A DNA stretch of 64,000 nucleotides. It comes from Tianweitania sp. UT-5YL-CI-8 (GTDB lineage: Bacteria; Pseudomonadota; Alphaproteobacteria; Rhizobiales; Rhizobiaceae). Below are positions 24,846 through 33,707 of the stretch, piece by piece (the first letter of the stretch is position 1; the number at the start of each line of letters is the position of its first letter). The stretch is taken from contig NZ_JASCRR010000001.1 of assembly GCF_030010215.1 (NCBI RefSeq), forward strand, positions 558,001-622,000, given 5' to 3'. The translations under genes and the position numbers were made by a program. The notes under the pieces were generated by a model that did not search any database, had not been told where the DNA came from, and saw nothing but the letters and a program-made list of their open reading frames with translations.

Positions 24846-26230
24846 GATGCTTGCTCCATGGTCTTGGTGAGGGCGCGCCAACGCGCGCGGTATGATGAAA
24901 GGTCGGGGAGGCCGGACGTGTCCGGCGTTTCGGCGGCAAGAGGGGCCAGTTCGGCCCGGCTGTCATGGGCAGCCAGCATCGCCGCCCCCGTCGCGGTTCC
25001 CGTCGTGCTGCGGCTGACCAGCACACGCGTGTCTGGCGTCAAAGCCGCAACGAGCGCACCATAAAGCGGATCGCTGACGAAGGTGCCATCGAGCACCACG
25101 GTCCTGGCAAGCGGAAGATTTTCGAGGCAGGTGGTCGTCAACAGCGCCGCATAGAGAACTGCCAGCGTGAAGCGCACCGAAGGATCGGGCGCCAACGGTC
25201 CCTCAATGCGTCCCTGCTTTGCCGTTCTGGGAAACAACCCGTCGTCGGAACCGAATGACGGGACGGCGAAGGTTTGCGACCGCACGATCCGGTCCAGCGC
25301 GTCCTGCGATGCCGGACCGGGCGCCTTGCCGGCGACGGCGGAGAATTCCCGCCCACCCATTGTCAGCATGCCCGGCATCGGGTTGCCGAACACATCTGCA
25401 TTGCAGGCATGGCCTGGGCGCTCGACACTGAAATCGACGCCGGTGCGGTCGGTCAGAAGAACGATCCAGGTTCCTGTAGACACCACAGTGAAGTCCGAAA
25501 GGCCCGCCGCCTGATAGCGGTAGAAATTGGCCGAGGAATCGTGGACGCCGCACAAGATGCGGGTCGTATGCGGCAGGCCGGTACGGCGCGCCATTTCAGG
25601 CGTAATCGGCCCCAGCGTCTCCCAGGCATGGCGCATCGGCGGCATCAGGTGCTGCCAATCCTTTTCGGCGACGAGCCGGGCCGGCCGGCTGTCTGCTGAC
25701 GCCCACAGATGCGATTGCGCGGCAAGACTGGTCACTTCTCCCGACAGCACGCCAGAGAGCCGCCACGCCCAATATTGCGGCGTCGCGAGATAAGCGACAC
25801 CTTTGGAAAAGCGTTCCGGCCAGACCATTTCCTGCCACAGCATCTGCCGCGCAATATGCGCAGCGCCCAGCATGATAGCGCTCCCCCTCTCCCGGTAGGG
25901 CCCGACAACAGCACGATACGCCCGGTCGACATCGTCCGGTATCGGCTGTTCGTAGTCGATCATCGGCATGGCCGGGCCGCCCTCGCCAGCCAGCACGCCG
26001 CCAGAGCCATGCGCGCAGGTCACGATCGCATCGATCCTGTGCCGGCTGCCAAGATCGCGAAGCCCCTCGACCAGCCATGCCTCCAGGCCTTTGAGGTCGT
26101 GGTGGCGATAGGGTGGGCCGTCGAGGACGATGTTTGGCGTCGATAGGGTTTCCAGCATGAAGCCGTCATCGGTCGCCGCCGACAGCTTCACATTGGTCTT
26201 GCCGACATCGAAGACTGCGACGACGCTCAT
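24842..26230 (-). CDS. FGGY-family carbohydrate kinase
   Basis: 462 residues. N-terminal phosphate loop VAVFDVGKTNVKL, catalytic Asp231 in CGVHDSSANF, VVSTGTWIVLL for ATP binding, and VLDGTFVSDPLYGALVAAL in the second FGGY domain. It phosphorylates a ketose or related sugar. Its start overlaps the upstream permease stop in ATGA, and its stop overlaps the aldolase start. Fuculokinase/rhamnulokinase-like by general pattern, but the operon lacks a matching isomerase, so the substrate stays open. Confidence 0.87.
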   Translation of the reverse strand: MSVVAVFDVGKTNVKLSAATDDGFMLETLSTPNIVLDGPPYRHHDLKGLEAWLVEGLRDLGSRHRIDAIVTCAHGSGGVLAGEGGPAMPMIDYEQPIPDDVDRAYRAVVGPYRERGSAIMLGAAHIARQMLWQEMVWPERFSKGVAYLATPQYWAWRLSGVLSGEVTSLAAQSHLWASADSRPARLVAEKDWQHLMPPMRHAWETLGPITPEMARRTGLPHTTRILCGVHDSSANFYRYQAAGLSDFTVVSTGTWIVLLTDRTGVDFSVERPGHACNADVFGNPMPGMLTMGGREFSAVAGKAPGPASQDALDRIVRSQTFAVPSFGSDDGLFPRTAKQGRIEGPLAPDPSVRFTLAVLYAALLTTTCLENLPLARTVVLDGTFVSDPLYGALVAALTPDTRVLVSRSTTGTATGAAMLAAHDSRAELAPLAAETPDTSGLPDLSSYRARWRALTKTMEQAS

Positions 26231-27279
26231 TGAGGGCCGTCTCCGCGCGGCCGCAGAAGTCCGGCCAGATAGGGCCGCATGGTCTGGGCCATGGCAACGA
26301 AAATCAGGATGCCGCCCCAGATCGCCACGGTCAGATAGTTGCTCAGGCCGAACTGGTTGAAGCCCGACGAGATGACCTGGAGGATGGTAAGCGCCAGCAT
26401 GAGCCCGCCCACCGTGCCGAATCCGCCGAAGGGATCGATCCCGCCCAGCACCGCCGCCAGGATGGTGACCAGAAGATAGGATTGGGCATAGTCGGCGCTG
26501 GCCGAGTTGAAGGTCGCCAGCATGACCAGCGCTGCGAAGAAGCAGATTAGGCTCGACATGGTGTAGACGCCGACCAGCACGCGCCTTGTATCGATGGCCG
26601 AATAGCGTGTCGCCTCGATATTGGAGCCGATCATGGCGCAGGCGATGCCGAAGGGTGTGCGCCTCAGCACGATGCTGACGATCACAGCTAGGATGACGAG
26701 CAGGATGAAGACGAGCGGAATGCCGATCACCGTTGCCGCCCCCGTCCGCGCGAACGCCTCGGGAACGCCTGACAAAGCCATGCCACGGGTGAGATAGATG
26801 CTGATGCCGTCGATCAGCGACTTGGTGCCGAGCGTGATCAGGATCGGATGCACGCCGGTATAGGCAATCAGAACGCCGGTCGCCAAACCGATCAGCAGGC
26901 AGAGCGCGAGTCCCGCCACCAGCGCCAGAAGGATGACCGCGCCCGTCGTTCCCGCCGAACTTTCCGGCGTGATCATGGTGCGCATGATGAAAGCCATCAG
27001 CAGCGCAGACTGGTTGGTCGTGGCGATAATCGCCAGGTTGAGCCCGCCGGTGAGCAGCGGCGCCATCATCGCCAGGGACAGCAGCCCGAGCAGCGGCAAC
27101 TGGTACATGAAGGATTGCAACGTGCCCACGCTGGCGAAATTCGGCACGAGTACCGAAAAGCCGAGCACGAGAAAAGTGAGCAGCGCCATAAGCCCGGCAT
27201 GTCCGCCCGGCATGCCGGACCGCAACCGGCTCATCAGATCCGACAGCCCTGAATTGAGATTGTTCGTAAGGTCAGCCAT
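26227..27279 (-). CDS. Sugar ABC transporter permease (RbsC-type), second subunit
   Basis: 350 residues, about ten membrane helices, BPD_transp_2 family. Landmarks include MMAPLLTGGLNLAIIATTNQSALL, HPILITLGTKSLIDGISIYLTRG, and the conserved C-terminal GGIDPFGGFGTVGGLMLALTILQ. It pairs with the neighbouring permease as a heterodimeric pore. It overlaps its upstream partner by 8 bp and the kinase by 4 bp. Confidence 0.9.
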   Translation of the reverse strand: MADLTNNLNSGLSDLMSRLRSGMPGGHAGLMALLTFLVLGFSVLVPNFASVGTLQSFMYQLPLLGLLSLAMMAPLLTGGLNLAIIATTNQSALLMAFIMRTMITPESSAGTTGAVILLALVAGLALCLLIGLATGVLIAYTGVHPILITLGTKSLIDGISIYLTRGMALSGVPEAFARTGAATVIGIPLVFILLVILAVIVSIVLRRTPFGIACAMIGSNIEATRYSAIDTRRVLVGVYTMSSLICFFAALVMLATFNSASADYAQSYLLVTILAAVLGGIDPFGGFGTVGGLMLALTILQVISSGFNQFGLSNYLTVAIWGGILIFVAMAQTMRPYLAGLLRPRGDGPQ

Positions 27280-28309
27280 TGGCAGGAGCCTCTGCCAGGA
27301 TGCGATGACGCCGGCCGCGCCGCGAACTGATGACCGTCAGAGAGGTCGAGGCCAGGATGGTGATGCCGATGACGATCTGGAAGAAATAGGACGACACGCC
27401 GAGCAGATTAAGCCCGTTCTGCAGAATGGCGAGCAGCACGATGCCCAACAGCACGCCGGGCACGGTGCCGATGCCGCCGGTCAAACTCGCACCGCCGAGA
27501 ACGGCCGCCGACAGCACGGCGAGCTCGGTATTGTACATCGCATTGGGCACACTCTCCCCCACCCGATGCGCCTGTAGCATGCCGGCAATCGCCGCCATCA
27601 GGCCGAGATAGCCGTAGGCTACGAATTGCAGCCGGCCGATATCGATGCCGATGCGGCGCGCGGCCTCGGCATTGCCGCCCATGGCATAAAGTTGCCGGCC
27701 GGCGGAGGATCGGATCATCCACGCCCAGGTGAACAGAGTTACGACGACCATCGCTACGATGGGCAGCGTGATGCGGACGAGATCGCCGCTTTCCGTTTCG
27801 GTCTGCCAGAAGACGATGCGGTCGGTCCACCAATCGGGCAGGGTGTAGATCGACTTGCCGCCCGAAAAATACATCAGCAGCGAAAAGCTGACGCTCATCA
27901 TGGCAATGGTGGCAATGATCGAGGTGATGCGCACATAGTGGATCAGCAGCGCGTTGAGGCAGCCAAGGATTGCGCCCACTGCAAGCCCCGACATGATAAC
28001 CAGCGGCGCCGGCAGGCCGAGTTGGGACGCCAGCAGCGCCGCGCAATACTGCGCCACCGAAGCGGTCGCCGCAAACGAGATGTCGATGCCGCCCGAGACC
28101 AGCACGACGAACAGGCCCATGGCCATGATCGCCTGCACCGAATAGGTCTCGAGCAGGTCGATGATGTTGGGCAGTGATAGGAAGTCGCGCGCCGTCAGGC
28201 TGAAAATCGTGCCGACGATCAGGATGACCACCAGCAGCCAGGCTTCGGGCCGGCGGCGAAGCCGTGTTAGTGCTGACTGAGCGGATGTCGAAGGGACACC
28301 GTCACGCAT
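27272..28309 (-). CDS. Sugar ABC transporter permease (RbsC-type), first subunit
   Basis: 345 residues with about ten helices. VLVSGGIDISFAATASVAQY and GGASLTGGIGTVPGVLLGIVLLA are hallmark segments of ribose/AI-2/rhamnose-type permeases. The start at 28309 overlaps the ATPase stop by 8 bp; an upstream extension within the ATPase gene is rejected. It works with the neighbouring permease and the double-domain ATPase. Confidence 0.9.
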   Translation of the reverse strand: MRDGVPSTSAQSALTRLRRRPEAWLLVVILIVGTIFSLTARDFLSLPNIIDLLETYSVQAIMAMGLFVVLVSGGIDISFAATASVAQYCAALLASQLGLPAPLVIMSGLAVGAILGCLNALLIHYVRITSIIATIAMMSVSFSLLMYFSGGKSIYTLPDWWTDRIVFWQTETESGDLVRITLPIVAMVVVTLFTWAWMIRSSAGRQLYAMGGNAEAARRIGIDIGRLQFVAYGYLGLMAAIAGMLQAHRVGESVPNAMYNTELAVLSAAVLGGASLTGGIGTVPGVLLGIVLLAILQNGLNLLGVSSYFFQIVIGITILASTSLTVISSRRGRRHRILAEAPANG

Positions 28310-29795
28310 AGATGCGCTCCTCCATGTCGTGTTCGGAGACCCGGCCCGGCACCTCCTCTTCCAGAATACGGCCGCCGCGCATGTGCAAGACGCGGTCACA
28401 CGTGGCGAACACCTCCGACACCTCGTCGGAGATGAGAATAATGCCGACCCCCTGGCGGGCGAGATCGGAGACGACCTCATAGATGCCTTGCTTGTTCTTG
28501 ATGTCAACGCCGACAGTTGGGGAATCCAGGATTAGCACCTTCGGCTTGGTCGCCAGCCATTTGGCCAGAACCACGCGCTGCTGGTTGCCGCCCGAAAGCG
28601 TCTGAACCGCGCGGTCGGCGCTCGGCACCTTGATGGCGAGCCGCTGCACCCAATCGCCGGCAAGCTTCCTGCAGCTCTTGTCGGGGATCAGGCCGAGCCC
28701 GTTGGTCATGGATTTCATCACGGCGAGCATGATGTTGTCGCCGATCGACTGCGGCAAGATCACGCCCAATCCAAGCCGATCTTCCGAGACATAGGCAATG
28801 CCGGCGCGCACCGCGTCGCGGTTGGAGCGCAGCGTCAGTGGCTTTCCCTCCAGCGCCATGGTGCCGGAATCGACGCGATGCATGCCGAAGAGCGCCAGCG
28901 CCAGTTCCGTCCTGCCTGAGCCGAGCAGGCCGACAATGCCGAGCACTTCGCCACAGCGAAGCGTGAAATCGATATCGGCGAATTCGCCGTGCCGCGTCAG
29001 GTTCTTCACCTCCAGCACCGGCTCAGCGGAACTCATGTCGCGGGCTACAATCGAATTGTCGATGTTGAGCCCGGTCATCAGATTGGCGATCTTCTTCTGG
29101 TCTACCTCGCCCACCGGCCAGGTGCCGACCTTCCTGCCGTCGCGCATGACGGTGACCCGCTCGGCTATCTCCACCACCTCGTCGAGGCGGTGGGAGACAA
29201 AGACCACGGCAATGCCGTCGGCCTTCAGCCGCGAGACGATGGCAAGCAGCCGGTCAACTTCGGCTCGTGTCAGCGAGGCGGTCGGCTCGTCCATGAAGAT
29301 AAGCCGCGCCTCGGCCGCCAAGCCGCGCGCAATCGCCACGATCTGGCGTTCGGCAACCGACAGGTCGGAGACGGCGGCGTCGAGGTCGAGATCGAAGGCG
29401 AGCCGCTCCAGCACCGCGCGCGTCTTCTTCCGCATCGCCGGCTTGTTCACCGGCATCAGCATGTTCTGCAGCGTGTCGTCGACGGCGATGTTTTCCGATA
29501 CCGACAGGTTCGGAAACAGCGACAAATCCTGGAATATCACCTGGATGCCGAGCGCCTTGGCCTTGGCAGGATCGAGCGGTAGAACCTCTTCGCCGCCAAT
29601 CTCGATTGTGCCCGATGTGGGTGGATGCACGCCGGCAACGGTCTTGATCAAGGTCGACTTGCCACAGCCGTTCTCGCCGACGAGACAATGGATTTCGCCG
29701 GGTTTGACCTCCCAGTCGATATCCTGCAGAGCGCGCACGCCAACGAAGGTCTTCGACACATTTCTGAGACGAAGGAAGGGGACGCTGTCCGTCAT
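28302..29795 (-). CDS. Sugar ABC transporter double ATPase (RbsA/LsrA-type)
   Basis: 497 residues containing two fused nucleotide-binding domains. Domain 1 has GENGCGKSTL, the signature LSVAERQIVAIARGL and FMDEPTASLT. Domain 2 has a degenerate Walker A GLLGSGRTELA, LSGGNQQRVVLAKWL and LILDSPTVGVD. This is typical of ribose-, AI-2- and rhamnose-type importers. It follows the receptor gene after a 76-bp gap that contains a strong hairpin. Confidence 0.92.
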   Translation of the reverse strand: MTDSVPFLRLRNVSKTFVGVRALQDIDWEVKPGEIHCLVGENGCGKSTLIKTVAGVHPPTSGTIEIGGEEVLPLDPAKAKALGIQVIFQDLSLFPNLSVSENIAVDDTLQNMLMPVNKPAMRKKTRAVLERLAFDLDLDAAVSDLSVAERQIVAIARGLAAEARLIFMDEPTASLTRAEVDRLLAIVSRLKADGIAVVFVSHRLDEVVEIAERVTVMRDGRKVGTWPVGEVDQKKIANLMTGLNIDNSIVARDMSSAEPVLEVKNLTRHGEFADIDFTLRCGEVLGIVGLLGSGRTELALALFGMHRVDSGTMALEGKPLTLRSNRDAVRAGIAYVSEDRLGLGVILPQSIGDNIMLAVMKSMTNGLGLIPDKSCRKLAGDWVQRLAIKVPSADRAVQTLSGGNQQRVVLAKWLATKPKVLILDSPTVGVDIKNKQGIYEVVSDLARQGVGIILISDEVSEVFATCDRVLHMRGGRILEEEVPGRVSEHDMEERIYA

Positions 29796-29820
29796 TCGTC
29801 AAACTCCATGGAGAAATTCG

Positions 29821-29850
29821 ACCGGCGGCCGCTTGGGCTCGGCCGCCGGT
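29821..29850 (-). other. Intercistronic hairpin after the solute-receptor gene
   Basis: Perfect 10-bp inverted repeat ACCGGCGGCC/GGCCGCCGGT with a 10-base loop, between the receptor stop (29872) and the ATPase start (29795). No U-tract. It probably stabilises the receptor portion of the message. Confidence 0.6.
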
Positions 29851-29871
29851 GATAGATCGACTGGCTAGAGG

Positions 29872-30879
29872 CTAGAGGCCAAGCTCAACCAGACGATCGA
29901 TGTTCTCCTTGTCGAGCGACTCCAGCTTTTGCGCCTGGATCAGCTTCTTGTCGGGATAGACCCTGACGGGGCCTACGCCGGTCAGTTCCATATTGTCGGT
30001 CGGCTCCTTGCCGGCCGCGAGCATGGATGCAACCTGCACGAAGATTTCGCCTGCGGTCATCGGGTTCCAGATGAAGCCGCCGCGGATGACGCCCGACTTG
30101 ACGTATTTGACACCTTGTCCGGGCGAGAAGCCGCCGACCAGTGCGATGGTCTTGGCTTTGCCGCGGTCGTCCAGAACGCGCGCAGCACCAATCGGGCCTT
30201 GCGAGCCGAAGGTCAGGATGCCCTTCAGGTCGGGATTGGCGCGAAGCTGGTCTTGCGTCGTCTTGATGCTCTCGTCGAGACTTTCGGCCACGCCAAAGCG
30301 GTCGCCGAGCATCTTCATCTTGGGGTATTTTTCCTTCTGGTAAGCGATGGCCGCATCCGCCCAGGCATTGTGCAGCGGCACGGTCAGCGAACCAACATAG
30401 ACGATGTATTCGCCCTCTTCGCCCATCTCCTTGGCGAGCAGGTCCATATGCGCCTTGCCGTAGCCTTCTGTCGTTGTGAGTTCGAAGTCCCAGTCCATTT
30501 CCTTCTGGTCAGGACCTTCATGGGCGAGAACCTTGATACCGGCGGCGCGGGCACGGCCGAGAACCGGTTCCAGCGCGGCAGAGTCGTTCGGCACGATGCC
30601 GATCACCGCGACCTTGCGGGCTATCAGATCCTCGATGGCGCGGACCTGCTGCGCAGCATCGGCCTGCGTCGGTCCGACCATCCAGGCGTCCATCTTGAAT
30701 TCCGGCGCGGCCTTCTTGATGCCGACTTCGAGAGCGTTGAACCACGGGATGCCGCCGATCTTGACCACGATGCCAGCCTGCGGATCGGCGGCCTGCGCAG
30801 TCAGCATCGTGCCGCCGAGCGTGCCGGCCGCCACCGCACCGCCTATTCCGGCGAGTACCGTCCTTCTTGTAACGTGCAT
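29872..30879 (-). CDS. Sugar ABC transporter substrate-binding protein (LsrB/RhaS-like)
   Basis: 335 residues with a signal peptide beginning MHVTRRTVLAGIGGAVAAG and cleavage near AQA-A. Type I periplasmic fold: KIGGIPWFNALEVGIKKAA, DLIARKVAVIGIVPNDSAAL, and a late GVGPVRVYPDKKLIQ. The overall layout resembles the AI-2/rhamnose receptor group. The start at 30879 has GGGAGG six bases ahead and lies inside the tail of the LacI gene (37-bp overlap). The ligand is not known. Confidence 0.87.
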   Translation of the reverse strand: MHVTRRTVLAGIGGAVAAGTLGGTMLTAQAADPQAGIVVKIGGIPWFNALEVGIKKAAPEFKMDAWMVGPTQADAAQQVRAIEDLIARKVAVIGIVPNDSAALEPVLGRARAAGIKVLAHEGPDQKEMDWDFELTTTEGYGKAHMDLLAKEMGEEGEYIVYVGSLTVPLHNAWADAAIAYQKEKYPKMKMLGDRFGVAESLDESIKTTQDQLRANPDLKGILTFGSQGPIGAARVLDDRGKAKTIALVGGFSPGQGVKYVKSGVIRGGFIWNPMTAGEIFVQVASMLAAGKEPTDNMELTGVGPVRVYPDKKLIQAQKLESLDKENIDRLVELGL

Positions 30880-31913
30880 GTCATTCCTCCCTTTTGTGCT
30901 TCGCCCGCGTCCTGACGCAGGCTCCGCGATGTCGAACCGCGGATCTCGATGGCGCAACGAAGGCGCCGCGTTGCGGGATCGCCGGCACTCCCCCTGATAC
31001 GCCGCAGAAGCAGCGCCCAGGCCTGCTCGGCCATGTCCTCCACTGGCTGACGCACCGCCGTGATGCTCGGCGCGACCAGCCGCATCCATTCCATGTCGTC
31101 GAAACTCGCAAAGCCGATGTCGCGCGGCGCCGAAATGCCGATCTCGGCCATTGTCCTGTAGGCCAGCAGCGACGAGCCGTGGTCCAGCACGAACAAGGCG
31201 CCGGGCAATTGCCTGCCCCGCAGCCGCCGCTCCAGACGGTCGGCGCCCTCCGGATCGTCGATGCCAATTTCCAGCATCTCGACCTCAAGCCGTTTCACAG
31301 CCTTGCGAATACCCTCCCAGCGCTCGCGCACATTGCTGATCGACAGCCACGAGCCGACGACGAGGCAATCCTTGTATCCCTGGCTTTCGATATGCGTGGC
31401 GATTGCGCCCGCGGCCGCTGAGTTGTCGACGGCGATCAGGTCGAAACCCGGCTCGTCGGGAATGCGGTCGGCCAAAACCACCGGTGCGGAAAACCCTTCC
31501 GGCAGACGCTTAGCAAAAGCCCCGTCGCACGGAATGACGATGAGGCCGGCCGGCCGCCATGAGCGGATGTTGCGCAGCCTATCCGCTTCTTCCTCCGGGT
31601 CATTGCGCGCCGAGACGACGACAAGGTCGAAACCGTCGACCCGCGCCAGATGCTCAAGCGTCGAGACGAAGGAGGCAAACATCGGATTGGTCAGATCCGG
31701 CACCACGACGCCGGCAAGCTGGGATTTCCGCGACCGAAGCCGTGATGCGCCGAAGTCCACGGCATAGCCGAGTTCCTTCACGGCATCACGGACCCGCAAT
31801 ACCAGATCCGGCGACACGTTGGGCTTGCCGTTGAGCACATTCGACACAGTCGCTACGGAAACGCCGGCGCGATCCGCCACCATTTTGATGGAAGGAGTGC
31901 GTGGTTTCGACAT
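30843..31913 (-). CDS. LacI-family regulator of the sugar operon
   Basis: 356 residues. N-terminal LacI helix-turn-helix (KMVADRAGVSVATVSNVLNG) with the hinge RLRSRKSQLAGVVVPDL, then a periplasmic-binding-like effector domain (LIVIPCDGAF, SFDDMEW near the end). The start at 31913 has GGGGAGGG six bases before it. It is the promoter-proximal gene of the transport operon and reads 37 bp into the receptor gene, so regulator and transporter are co-transcribed. The divergent ketose epimerase is probably controlled by the same site. Confidence 0.9.
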   Translation of the reverse strand: MSKPRTPSIKMVADRAGVSVATVSNVLNGKPNVSPDLVLRVRDAVKELGYAVDFGASRLRSRKSQLAGVVVPDLTNPMFASFVSTLEHLARVDGFDLVVVSARNDPEEEADRLRNIRSWRPAGLIVIPCDGAFAKRLPEGFSAPVVLADRIPDEPGFDLIAVDNSAAAGAIATHIESQGYKDCLVVGSWLSISNVRERWEGIRKAVKRLEVEMLEIGIDDPEGADRLERRLRGRQLPGALFVLDHGSSLLAYRTMAEIGISAPRDIGFASFDDMEWMRLVAPSITAVRQPVEDMAEQAWALLLRRIRGSAGDPATRRLRCAIEIRGSTSRSLRQDAGEAQKGGMTCTLQEGRYSPE

Positions 31914-31949
31914 GCTTGCCCTCCCCGACAACTGTGCGAAAACATCTGG

Positions 31950-31961
31950 TGAAACGATTTA
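31950..31961. promoter_or_regulatory. Candidate LacI operator in the divergent region
   Basis: TGAAACGATTTA resembles the LacI-family consensus TGAAACGNTTCA, with a good left half and a degenerate right half. It lies 37 bp upstream of the lacI-type gene and about 116 bp upstream of the divergent epimerase gene. The 164-bp gap holds no reading frame of note. Confidence 0.4.
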
Positions 31962-32077
31962 TTGTAAGCTATACCTCGAAAAATGACGTGTCAACGAGTC
32001 TTCGCAAGTATAGATTCCGATCTATTTTGGCGTCGCAGCATTTTCTATTCGCAATTGCGAGAAACCGGGAGGAAGAC

Positions 32078-32974
32078 ATGAACAAACTGGGTGTCCACGC
32101 TCTGGTCTGGGAGGCTGGCTGGAGCCACGACGAATGCGCGCGCGCCATCGCCAAGAGCGCTGAGGTCGGCTACGACTTCATCGAGGCGCCGGCGCTGGAC
32201 CCAAGCCTGATCGATCCGGATTTCACGCGGCGACAGCTCGAAAAAAGCGGCATCGGTATCAACTTCTCGCTCGGCCTCGGCTTCGACACCGACATTTCAA
32301 GCGGCGACAAGGAAAAGGGCAAGCGCGGCAAGGCGCGGCTGGAGCAAGCGATCGCCGTCTGCCGCGACTGCGGCGGTGAGTATATTGGCGGCATCCTGCA
32401 TTCTGCCTTCGGCAAATACACCATGCCGACTACGGCCGCGGGCGTTGCGCAATCGGTCGAAATCCTGCAGCAGGTGGCCGAGACCGCAGCCAAGAGCAAC
32501 ATCACGCTGGTGCTTGAAGTGGTCAATCGCTACGAAACCAACGTTCTAAACACCGCCGCCCAAGGGGTTGAGATGTGCAAGCGCATCGGAAAGCCGAATG
32601 TGAAGGTGCATCTCGACGTCTATCATATGAACATCGAGGAATCCGACATCTCGGGCGCCATCCTCGATACCGGCGGCTATCTCGGCTACTTCCACACCGG
32701 CGATTCTCATCGCGGCTATATGGGTTCGGGCACCATCGATCTCGCCGGCGTCTTCCGGGCGTTGGTAAAATCCGGATATACTGGCCCGATTACCTTCGAA
32801 AGCTTCTCCTCGCGCGTTGTCGGTCAGCCGCTCGAAGGCATTTTGGGTATCTGGCGCAATCTTTGGGAGGACGGGCACGACCTGGCGGCACACGCGCTGA
32901 TGTATACGAAGGCCCAGCTCAAATCCGCGCAAGAGGCCGAGCGCCAGGCCAAGGAACGCAGCCGCCTGCCCTGA
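32078..32974 (+). CDS. Ketose 3-epimerase-like TIM-barrel protein (D-tagatose/D-psicose 3-epimerase family)
   Basis: 298 residues. The four metal/catalytic positions of the family are visible: Glu147 in LVLEVVNRYETN, Asp180 in VHLDVYHMN, His206 in YFHTGDSHRG and Glu241 in ITFESFSS. The usual length is about 290. It epimerises a free ketose at C3. GGGAGGAAG precedes the ATG at 32078; the longer frame upstream runs through the promoter. It is divergent from the LacI-ABC-FGGY-aldolase operon, suggesting it converts the imported sugar into the kinase substrate. Confidence 0.87.
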   Translation: MNKLGVHALVWEAGWSHDECARAIAKSAEVGYDFIEAPALDPSLIDPDFTRRQLEKSGIGINFSLGLGFDTDISSGDKEKGKRGKARLEQAIAVCRDCGGEYIGGILHSAFGKYTMPTTAAGVAQSVEILQQVAETAAKSNITLVLEVVNRYETNVLNTAAQGVEMCKRIGKPNVKVHLDVYHMNIEESDISGAILDTGGYLGYFHTGDSHRGYMGSGTIDLAGVFRALVKSGYTGPITFESFSSRVVGQPLEGILGIWRNLWEDGHDLAAHALMYTKAQLKSAQEAERQAKERSRLP

Positions 32975-32986
32975 GATTGGATGCGG

Positions 32987-33020
32987 TGTATGGGTCGATA
33001 GATGTCTGTGGACCCATACA
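32987..33020. terminator. Hairpin between convergent epimerase and vapC genes
   Basis: Perfect 10-bp inverted repeat TGTATGGGTC/GACCCATACA with a 14-base loop, sitting between the epimerase stop (32974) and the vapC stop (33023). No clear U-run, so a moderate-strength bidirectional terminator is assumed. Confidence 0.5.
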
Positions 33021-33022
33021 TG

Positions 33023-33409
33023 TCATAGATTGAGCGCCGTTCCGGGAGGATAAAGCCGGGCGCCCACTTTTTCGGCTGCGGCACGCAGCCGCTTGTCTCG
33101 TGTAAACAGCTCTGCCCGATCGTCGATCAGGGTGGAGGCAAGCAGTTGCGCATCGGTATAGCCTATTCCTATGCTGTATATCTGGTGGTGTTCGATCATC
33201 GTCATGATCTCATCGTGGGTCGCAACGATAGCTTGACGTGGTGCGGTCAGAAAGCCGAGCACTGCCCGCCTGTCGTGCAAACTTCCCAAAGCCAGTTCTC
33301 CAATGACTGCTAGGTGGCAGAGCAATCCGTCATTGTTTATCGCCCCTACGATATCTCGATCCGACTGGCGAAAATGGTCGATCCAGATCGAAGTATCGGC
33401 AAACATCAT
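33023..33409 (-). CDS. vapC: VapC-type PIN-domain toxin
   Basis: 128 residues. The PIN acidic residues are all visible: Asp5 (FADTSIW), Glu38 (IGELALG), Asp86 (YTDAQLL) and Asp105 (FTRDKRL). VapC toxins are Mg2+-dependent RNases that cut tRNA or rRNA. The ATG overlaps the vapB stop in ATGA (33406-33409), as is usual for these pairs. The active site is intact, so the toxin is likely functional. The RNA target cannot be predicted. Confidence 0.9.
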   Translation of the reverse strand: MMFADTSIWIDHFRQSDRDIVGAINNDGLLCHLAVIGELALGSLHDRRAVLGFLTAPRQAIVATHDEIMTMIEHHQIYSIGIGYTDAQLLASTLIDDRAELFTRDKRLRAAAEKVGARLYPPGTALNL

Positions 33410-33606
33410 TTGCCGGCAGCGCGCCTCTGGCGCGGCGCGGCTTCAGCATCGGGCATTGTTCCACCCAATGCAATCAGGCGTTTACCGGCTTCAACTCGCA
33501 CAAGGGTTTCCAGCGCCTGCCGGACCAGCGCCGCCGTCTCCTTCGTTCCGGTCAAAGACCGTGCCTTTTCCATCAAGCTATCGTCCAAATTGATTGTCGA
33601 CCGCAT
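33406..33606 (-). CDS. vapB: VapB-type antitoxin
   Basis: 66 residues. The N-terminal MRSTINLDDSLMEKARSLTG is a ribbon-helix-helix DNA-binding start typical of VapB (type II antitoxin). The C-terminal part, ending with a basic PRQRRAAGK, would wrap the toxin. GAGGAA lies upstream of the ATG. Together with vapC it forms a bicistronic toxin-antitoxin module, probably autoregulated at the promoter just upstream of 33606. Confidence 0.87.
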   Translation of the reverse strand: MRSTINLDDSLMEKARSLTGTKETAALVRQALETLVRVEAGKRLIALGGTMPDAEAAPRQRRAAGK

Positions 33607-33707
33607 AATTTCCTCGCTAAAGGCTTTAAATCTAGCACCAAATGAGGTCGAAATAAACGTCGGCTTCTAGGACAAGTGGGTTGATCATCGACTTAGACTA
33701 AACGGCG

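Noticed and set aside
24144-31913. Rhizobial rhamnose (rhaRSTPQUKDI) locus
   Set aside because: No RhaU mutarotase, RhaI isomerase or DeoR regulator; a LacI regulator and a ketose 3-epimerase are present instead.
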